Shown one piece after another: positions 57,816 to 64,000 of a stretch of 64,000 nt of DNA (its first letter is position 1; the number at the start of each line of letters is the position of its first letter). A model generated the notes under the pieces. It was not told where the DNA came from. It saw only the letters and a program-made list of their open reading frames with translations, and made no database searches. The position numbers and the translations under genes were made by a program. Origin of the DNA: Ajuga chamaepitys (Eukaryota; Streptophyta; Magnoliopsida; Lamiales; Lamiaceae); NCBI GenBank assembly GCA_958295605.1, contig OY282499.1:16307413-16371412 (forward strand), given 5' to 3'.

Positions 57816-58200
57816 GCAAGGAATTCTCCATGAAGAGACGCTTGGCCTGATGAACTTCTTATATAGTAATTCCTTGGGTACCATTCGATAAGGTGCTTTA
57901 GATACATGTGTAGCTCCTGGAACCAAATCTATTACGAACTCTACTTTTCGATTGGGAGGTGCTCCTAGCAACTCATCTGGAAATACATTTGTGTAATCTC
58001 TCACATTGGAATATCACTTGTTGTAACCTCAACAGTCTTATTTTCCATGATATTCACAAGAAGACCTTCATTTCCCCTTTTCCGTAACATTTTTACAGCC
58101 TTCATTTCTAACACAACATGAGGTCTGGTGTGAGTTTTGACCCCCTAAAAGGTCAATTTGGATCCTATTGAAGCAAAATTATCTTTAAGTTGCGGGTAAA
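57815..58200 (-). pseudogene. Chromovirus pol fragment (protease end to RT start)
   Basis: The minus strand reads VVLEMKAVKMLRKRGNEGLL, then YTNVFPDELLGAPPNRKVEF and VIDLVPGATHVSKAPYRMVP to KFIRPSVSSW. The same block lies at about 3890-4210 in the chromovirus on the left. Stops and the abrupt end at about 57815 show a truncated fragment. It comes from a different, more diverged chromovirus than the one at 1121-9866. Confidence 0.8.
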
Positions 58201-59342
58201 GAAAGGAATCTGGTAACCCTTGCAACAACAGTCCCGCCACTCAGCTCATCTAACCTGAAGATTTATAATTAAAGGGCATGAGTGTAAACCCAGTGGGAAC
58301 TTTATAAGCAGTAATACTAAATGAAGATGCACCATAATAAATACGTCATTCACTAAGGAGCCAATCTTACAACTCAAAAGCCTTCATAAGAAAATAATGT
58401 TACGACTTAAGATCTATCATATTAATAAGCCCGAAGGCGAACATACATATCAAAATACAATTTCAAAAGTATAACAAAAGCCACGTACTTAGAAATAGAT
58501 TAGTTACCCACCTTTTATGCTTGCTTTGAAATAAGTGAAGTAAGTTGCATATGTCCCCTGGCTCAATCTGTACTACACCTTAAAATAGATACACTAACAA
58601 CAATTCCTCAAGACACCGAACATTGAACATTGTTGAAAATAAACTACTTTCTAACTAAAGAAATTCCATTATATAATATAGTGCTTTTATTTATTTCCTT
58701 ATCTTTTTGAAAATAAGTAACTTTTTTTATAGGAAACCGTCGACTTTATTGAGCAATTTCTATCGATGTGGGACAGTTGAATTGTAACTATGTTTCCGTG
58801 TAAACTTTAGGATGTCAAAAGTTGTTATTTACATGCTCCCGTTCAAAAGTTAATTTACTAAATATAGCATATGTGTTTACGTACTAAAAATAACATGTTT
58901 AAGTTCATATGTTAATTATTTTAATATTATCATTATTACGAGAATTCCCCCATCGTGTGATGCACGATTTGAAATATATTCATATATAAGAAAAAATTAA
59001 ATCAATTAAATGGAATAATTTATTTTTCAAAAAGAATAATTAAAAAATATCTATATATATTTTTTTATTTCATTAAGAAATTTATCTAACTTATTTTATT
59101 TACAGCACAAATTTAATACAAATAGTACAAATAGTTCAACACGCAATAGGTATATAAATTTAAGTTCAATAAGCAACCAACAAACAAATGAACGCAGGTT
59201 CCTATTGTTCATCTACTATTTTCCCATACCCTAGCTATTTTTTCTGTTCGTCATAAAAAAATAAACATATTATCTTTAATTTTGAAAAATTATATTTGTT
59301 AGTTTTTAATGTTTCTAAAGTTTTGTAATATTATATTATTAA

Positions 59343-59375
<33 letters not shown>

Positions 59376-60089
59376 TTTGCATATAGAATAAAATAATATT
59401 TATACTAATAAATTAAATTTAGTATGTGTAATGGGCGAAAAATATTTTTGATTTCCTTTTATAGTTTGTTGTATCTTATTCCTTCCGTTTCTTTTGAATT
59501 GACATTTCAGAATTAAGTGAATGACTTAGGGACTAAATGGATTTACAAATAATCTCTATAATTATACAAAATTGTAATGATGCAATAGTCTAGCGTTACT
59601 TCTTATACCAAGAGGTGAGTTTTATATCTTGTTTTTTTTTTTTTTTGGTCATAGGTGAGTTATATATCTTTCATTAGATTGTTCCGGCTACATCACGAGT
59701 GCAGGAAATAGGTCAAATGAGAGATCTCGATTTAAAAATTAAAAAACTTGATTTTATGTTTTTATTTTTAAAAATTAATATTGCAATATGAATATCAATT
59801 GGAGATGGAAAAATAATGATTAATTTGATATATTTTCTAACTATAATTTAAAACATAAGCAAAGAAAAAAGTTGCAGGAGAATACAAATTTGACTCTAAT
59901 TTGCAGATGAATACCAATTTTTTCAACCTGCAGAAAAATTTAAAAAAATGTAAAGTACAGCTGATGATCATTTTTATAGACTCTAGTATACAACTCATAA
60001 TGTAGAAAATATCCTTAAAAAAACCTATACAAAATAAACAATAACAGTTTTCTTTTTTGTGATAAATATCGAAGTACCTAATAAAAAAA
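58201..60089. other. AT-rich DNA, no assignable gene
   Basis: A (TA)n run lies at 59346-59372 and poly-T at 59631-59647. A GATGCACGAT phrase near 58960 recalls a Helitron hairpin but lacks CTAG. Nothing else is supported. Confidence 0.45.
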
Positions 60090-60533
60090 TTACACAACTC
60101 AGATGATTTCCATCACCAAGCATGCAAATTGTCATCTTGGGCCTTGGAATGTGAGGCAACTTGACATAGCCACTGAAACGCTTCTCCTTTTGTAGGTCAT
60201 TGTTCTTCAAACCAATCTGTAAAACCTCGCTTCTTCTTCTTTACATCAAATGTAATATGAGAGATGGCTTCCCTCAGGCATCATTTTGAAGCTTACTACA
60301 GTAAATAAATATTATAATGACAGATTAGACACAACATATGTACAAGTTTACATTTTTTAACTATATTTAAACATAATAAGTTGTGTAGTGTGATGAAGCT
60401 TGCAATAGGTGAAGAAGTATTGAACTGTAAATTAAAGTTAAACTTATCCTCGACTAAACAGAGAACAGTTGTGGATTTTCAACAATAGCCACACACCACG
60501 AGAGATGAAGGGAAAAGAGAAATTTGTTACCAT
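60090..60533 (-). pseudogene. RPL10A: Ribosomal protein L10a (uL1) gene fragment
   Basis: On the minus strand a stretch near 60305-60230 (KLQNDA, then REAISHITFDVKKKKRGFT after a one-base shift) is followed by IGLKNNDLQKEKRFSGYVKL and PHIPRPKMTICMLGDG (60090-60215). This is the N-terminal part of cytosolic ribosomal protein L10a, a large-subunit protein of the L1 stalk. The sequence ends after the first ~60 residues. An ATG at 60533 followed at once by GTAACA may be the original start next to an intron, and a TATAAATATA box lies upstream near 60683. The fragment has at least two frameshifts and lacks the C-terminal two thirds, so it is a pseudogene, probably duplicated or captured. Confidence 0.7.
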
Positions 60534-60682
60534 TTTGAAGAAAGGAGGTGCAGATCGACGAATATAAATCTTTGGTTGCCATGCTTGATCTCCATTTCGG
60601 TAATTCTGAGAAGATAGGAAGAGAAGTACATAGCGATTCCAAACAACTTGCGCGGTTGTGAAAGAAAAAATAGAAAACATAT

Positions 60683-60694
60683 ATTTATACAATT
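60683..60694 (-). promoter_or_regulatory. TATA-like box upstream of the RPL10A fragment
   Basis: The minus strand reads TATAAATATATG about 150 bases before the possible ATG at 60533, followed by a CT-rich leader (TTTTCTTTCACAACCGCGC). This looks like the promoter carried along with the gene fragment. Confidence 0.35.
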
Positions 60695-60759
60695 GTTGCC
60701 GGGGTATTAGAGGGAAGAGATTATACTGTGATAGAATCATCTGAGATTGAAGGGTAGAG

Positions 60760-61142
60760 ATAATGCTATTGAAGGGATGAGATTATGCTATTACCGCCAG
60801 CTCCTACACTACCTGCGAGATTGAGGGATTTTCTATTGAAAAAGGCAAAGATATTCCATTTCCATTAGTTATTGCTATGAGAAATTGCATATTTAGATAA
60901 ATGATTATATCAAACATTGCATATTTGTTACTCCTTATATTTAGCATATTTAGGTCAATGATTATTTCAATCACCACAAAGAAGAATCTATTTAAATGTA
61001 ACGATATACCTACCGTAATTAAAAAAAGTCATCATAATAATCATGAAAACACCTAAAAGCGTGATTACTACATTTAGATGGTGAATTTGGGTGGGAAAAA
61101 CATCAATTGCTACATATAGAGGGTTCCTTTTTATTATTAAGT
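60760..61142. other. AT-rich spacer
   Basis: No gene or motif is seen beyond short repeats of TATTTAG(G/A)TAAATGATTAT near 60890 and 60950. Confidence 0.45.
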
Positions 61143-61540
61143 AAGATTACATTATTATATATCCTCTTAACTTAGTTCTACGTGTATATATATATATATA
61201 TATGTATGTATGTGTATATATATATATATATGTATGTGTATATATATATATATGTATGTATATATTATTTCATTAAATTTAGTTATTTATATGTGTACGT
61301 GTATTACATATACAATATATTATCTAATAAAATAAATTAAGTCCACTTCATATTTCTTAAGCCCGTTTTAATTTTAGATTTCTATATTCTAAATTTTTAA
61401 TTCTTTCTTTTTTGTGATAGGAGTGCAGCCGACTTGGAACACTGTGGCCACACTTATTTTCTATATAAATCATAAACCAAATATCTTTGCAATTCAAAAT
61501 GAAATACGATAGCTATATTATCAAATGCAAGAACATATTT
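61143..61540 (+). repeat. ~400-bp direct repeat, copy 2
   Basis: Colinear with 57446-57815 and in the same orientation, with a longer (TA)n/TATG microsatellite at 61186-61262. The two copies enclose the RPL10A fragment and the chromovirus pol fragment. Confidence 0.75.
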
Positions 61541-61654
61541 AGTGCATATAGAGGGTCGGGGTGTCCTCGAAATCGTACTTACTTAGGTTAGGATATTTGG
61601 ATATTTGGCTAAGATCTTGTTTTCTCGTTCCCGGGTGGCATCTTGTTTTCCATG

Positions 61655-63200
61655 TCTACCCTTGGTACAGTTGTTCATGCATGCATTTTAGGTCGAATTA
61701 AGTGTCGTTTTAATGACATTTGCATGAATTTTCGATCGTGTATCATTCATAATTATTTTATTAGGCAAATTGATGTGTTTGGACTCGTTTAAGAATAATA
61801 CAGGTAAATTAAGATAAAAAATCGAGTCTCGAAGAAGTTCGAAACAAAGAATGAGCCAAGGATGAAAAAAAGGCTGATGAAGAATATGCTTCGCTCAAGT
61901 CGTCGCGACCGCAACTCAAATTCGCGCCCGCAACCAACCCGACGAGCATACGAGCCAAAAACCTTAACAATGGTTCGCGGCCGCGACCAAGTTTGCGAAC
62001 CAAAAATTGCTTCTAGCCATATACGTGAGTCGCGACCGCTATTCGACAGTCTGTTTCATCTTGAAACACGATTTTAGGCTCATTTTCAGCCCAAAACCCT
62101 TACCTCTATATATATAAGGTCCATAATTCAAATTTAGGGCATCTTCTACTAATATTCAGCCTACATTCATCATTGGAGAAAGGGTTTGGAGAGAAGTGAA
62201 GATCAAGATCAAGAGATCATCATTTTTTGGTTCATTCTATCTAGTTTTTATTTCTCATTATGATTTACATTAGTTTTATCTTTGTATTAGTTATCATGAG
62301 TAGCTAGTACTGTTTTATTTAGTCCTTGATCAATTGTTAAACCTTAAGCTAGGATGATTATGTAATTTTTACAGTTATTGTCCGATTAGATTGTGTTTTG
62401 GGATCTTCTACGTTGTTTGATGTTATTGGTTCACACTTATGAGTTGATTTATGGTTTGATCACCCATTTTGAGGTTCATTTGTGTGTTTCTAGAATTGAA
62501 TTTGTAATCTGTAATCGTTATAGATTAAATTCCATAGCAAATAGGAGACCATTCTTCTAAGACAACATAATTTACGACCAATGTAATCGAGCTTGCGAAT
62601 TTTATGTTGTATCTACTTAGTTGTCTTAATTCGTAATGCATTTGACTATTGAAGACTAGAGAGCTTATTCTAGGAGTCAATAAGTTGGGTAGATTAATCG
62701 GAGAGCTTGTTTCGGTTTATTAGACTTAAGAGACAACAAGGTTAATAGAGCTTGTTATTAATCTTGGAGGAGGGATTTTAGGACTAATCTATCGGGTAAT
62801 AGCATAGATTACATAGTTAATCCGGGCTAAGGGGATGCTAGATCAAGGGTTGGGTTCTTTTTAATATCTTAAAACCAAAAATCATTTCATTGCTTTTGTT
62901 TACTTGAGTTGCTAGTTTATTAAGTGATTTTGGTTAATCTTTGCTTTGGTTACTTAATTGCTTTAGTGGTTAGTTATTTGATATCATCCAACCCCTCCCC
63001 CTCCCCATCTTTATTGTTTTTTTTTTTTTTTTTGTTTACATTTTTGTCAATCAAGTTGTTTAATACATAAGACAAGATCTGTTCAATCATTCCTCGTGGG
63101 ATTGATCATTTACTTACCGCTATATTAGCTAGAGTAGTGGGTTTAGGATAAGTATAAATCATATATTTTAATTTGGTGTATTACGTTCGAAGACGCGTAA
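61655..63200 (+). repeat. Old LTR relic, copy 2 (Athila/Tat-type), with TCGCGACCGC block
   Basis: It shares landmarks in order with 26015-27475: TTAGGTCGAATTAAGTGTC at 61690, a GC-palindrome cluster (61890-62040) and a TATA box (CTATATATATAAGG at 62105). It then has TTGGATCAC-like and CTTGCGAATT motifs, and CGTGGGATTGATC (63097) followed by a TTACGTTCGAAGACGCG end. No retroelement genes follow, so it is probably a solo or decayed LTR. Exact ends are unresolved. Confidence 0.5.
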
Positions 63201-63212
63201 GTAATATACAAC

Positions 63213-63431
63213 TCAACCCCAGTGTACTGGTACTAGGGGAATCTCGCTATTCCTCATAGTGTGGACTTCTCTTCCTAGGGTGGCAATTGGGTTCTCTTCA
63301 TAAGTGAGGTTCTTGTTGACCTCCAGATTCTCATGATGAATAATATGACTCGAATATGGGATATACTTCCTAAGTATTGATACATGAAAGACACTGTGGA
63401 TATTTGTAGGTTCTTGCGGTAGTGCAAACAT
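63213..63431 (-). pseudogene. Chromovirus pol fragment: integrase C-terminus/chromodomain start
   Basis: The minus strand encodes LPQEPTNIHSVFHVSILRKY and NLTYEENPIATLGREV, up to RNSEIPLVPVHWG and TGA. The same segment lies at about 6610-6810 of the chromovirus on the left, where it leads into the chromodomain. It is cut off just before the core of the chromodomain and abuts the old LTR relic. Confidence 0.8.
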
Positions 63432-63578
63432 TATTTAAATATTAAATAAAGTTAAATAGTCATTTCTCTCTTTTCATATTCTTTTTCATAGTAGTTTCAT
63501 CCAGCTTTTAACGGAAGAGTCTTTCCTTGATTTTTTTTCTTTCTAGTAAATGTGAATTATGATTTCATCTTTATATAA
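63432..63578. other. AT-rich spacer
   Basis: No supported feature. Confidence 0.4.
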
Positions 63579-63900
63579 TATGATTTGGACATATTTCAAG
63601 GAAGTTGTGATCAATCGATGCCTTTCTCATTCCCTTCGCGAAATGAAAGAAGTGGTACTCATTAATCTCCGTCAGGAAACTAGTTATATGACAGACTATG
63701 AATGATATTTTTCTTAAGCACCAATCAAATATGCTACACATAATATAGGTACTGGCTCAACATCTCAGGTTTACGCCCAGATACTGGTGACATCATGTCA
63801 AGGTTAAAGTTGTCACGTTATCACGACGCTCCCAAAATATTCCAAATCGACTTGATAAGGCAAAACCCTATAATATAATCAAGAACTTGTAGGAACGAGG
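63579..63900 (+). pseudogene. Chromovirus gag fragment
   Basis: The plus strand reads IWTYFKEVVINRCLSHSLRE and MKEVVLINLRQETSYMTDYE, then stops (TGA near 63703, TAA near 63715). It resembles the capsid block WNDFKEAVMQNYLPRSYREG of the gag at 2850-2960. Sequence beyond it is degenerate. It lies on the opposite strand to the pol fragment beside it, so the two do not form one element as they stand. Confidence 0.65.
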
Positions 63901-64000
63901 GAATATGATGACCGAGATACTAACCCACCCGACAACCAAGGTATAAGAGTTTTTCCTGTTACAATAGTTCTAGTTTCAAACTAAACAATTGCATCTCATT

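Noticed and set aside
58950..58980. Possible second Helitron end (GTGATGCACGA)
   Set aside because: The stem is weak and no CTAG follows at the right distance on either strand.
57815..63431. One split chromovirus joining the two minus-strand pol fragments
   Set aside because: The RT fragment lies left of the integrase/chromodomain fragment, which is the wrong order for a single minus-strand element.

Overview
This window is nuclear DNA of a flowering plant, most likely a eudicot. The supporting evidence is AT-rich intergenic sequence, plant-type LTR retrotransposons (a Tekay/Del-like chromovirus, Tat-lineage Ty3/gypsy and Ty1/copia), a Helitron 3' terminus, a hAT-type MITE and fragments of plant gene families (B3/REM, RPA70, RPL10A, possibly DUF604). 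I cannot name the species. I see no intact host gene. The window is a transposon-dense, heterochromatin-like region in which almost every coding sequence carries stops or frameshifts.

Layout. 1-1120: 5' end of a Tat-lineage element on the minus strand (LTR 627-1120, PBS, first 188 codons of gag), inserted into the 5' LTR of the next element. 1121-9866: a chromovirus on the plus strand with truncated 5' LTR, tRNA-Met PBS, broken gag-pol ending in a chromodomain, PPT and a 2.93 kb 3' LTR carrying a 39-bp tandem array. 9867-15.6 kb: AT-rich DNA with a duplicated promoter-like block and small tandem duplications. 15.7-22.2 kb: an RPA70-like and a REM-type B3 pseudogene, both minus strand, ending at a Helitron 3' hairpin and CTAG. 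22.7-23.4 kb: a solo LTR. 23.4-28.2 kb: decayed LTR fragments and microsatellites.

28.8-54.4 kb is a three-level nest. A decayed Ty1/copia element (plus) is split by Tat element 1 (30027-51869, minus; 5-bp duplication ATAAC). That element is split inside its reverse transcriptase by Tat element 2 (37604-48512, plus; duplication AGATC). LTR divergence agrees with this order: about 5 differences in 432 bp for element 2 and clearly more for element 1. Both Tat elements carry, between pol and the 3' LTR and on the strand opposite to gag-pol, a four-exon gene. Its predicted product joins a PF04195-type domain, a long coiled coil and an Arg/Ser-rich tail. Exon phases, splice sites and the TATA-ATG arrangement match between the copies. 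Antisense extra genes are known in Tat elements, but the conserved spliced structure is the most distinctive feature here.

54.4-64 kb: AT-rich relics; a 537-bp hAT-type MITE built from GGTATACC palindromes with a perfect 8-bp duplication; fragments of a possible DUF604 glycosyltransferase gene and of RPL10A between a pair of ~400 bp direct repeats; two chromovirus pol fragments; an old LTR related to the one near 26-27.5 kb; and a gag fragment at the right edge.
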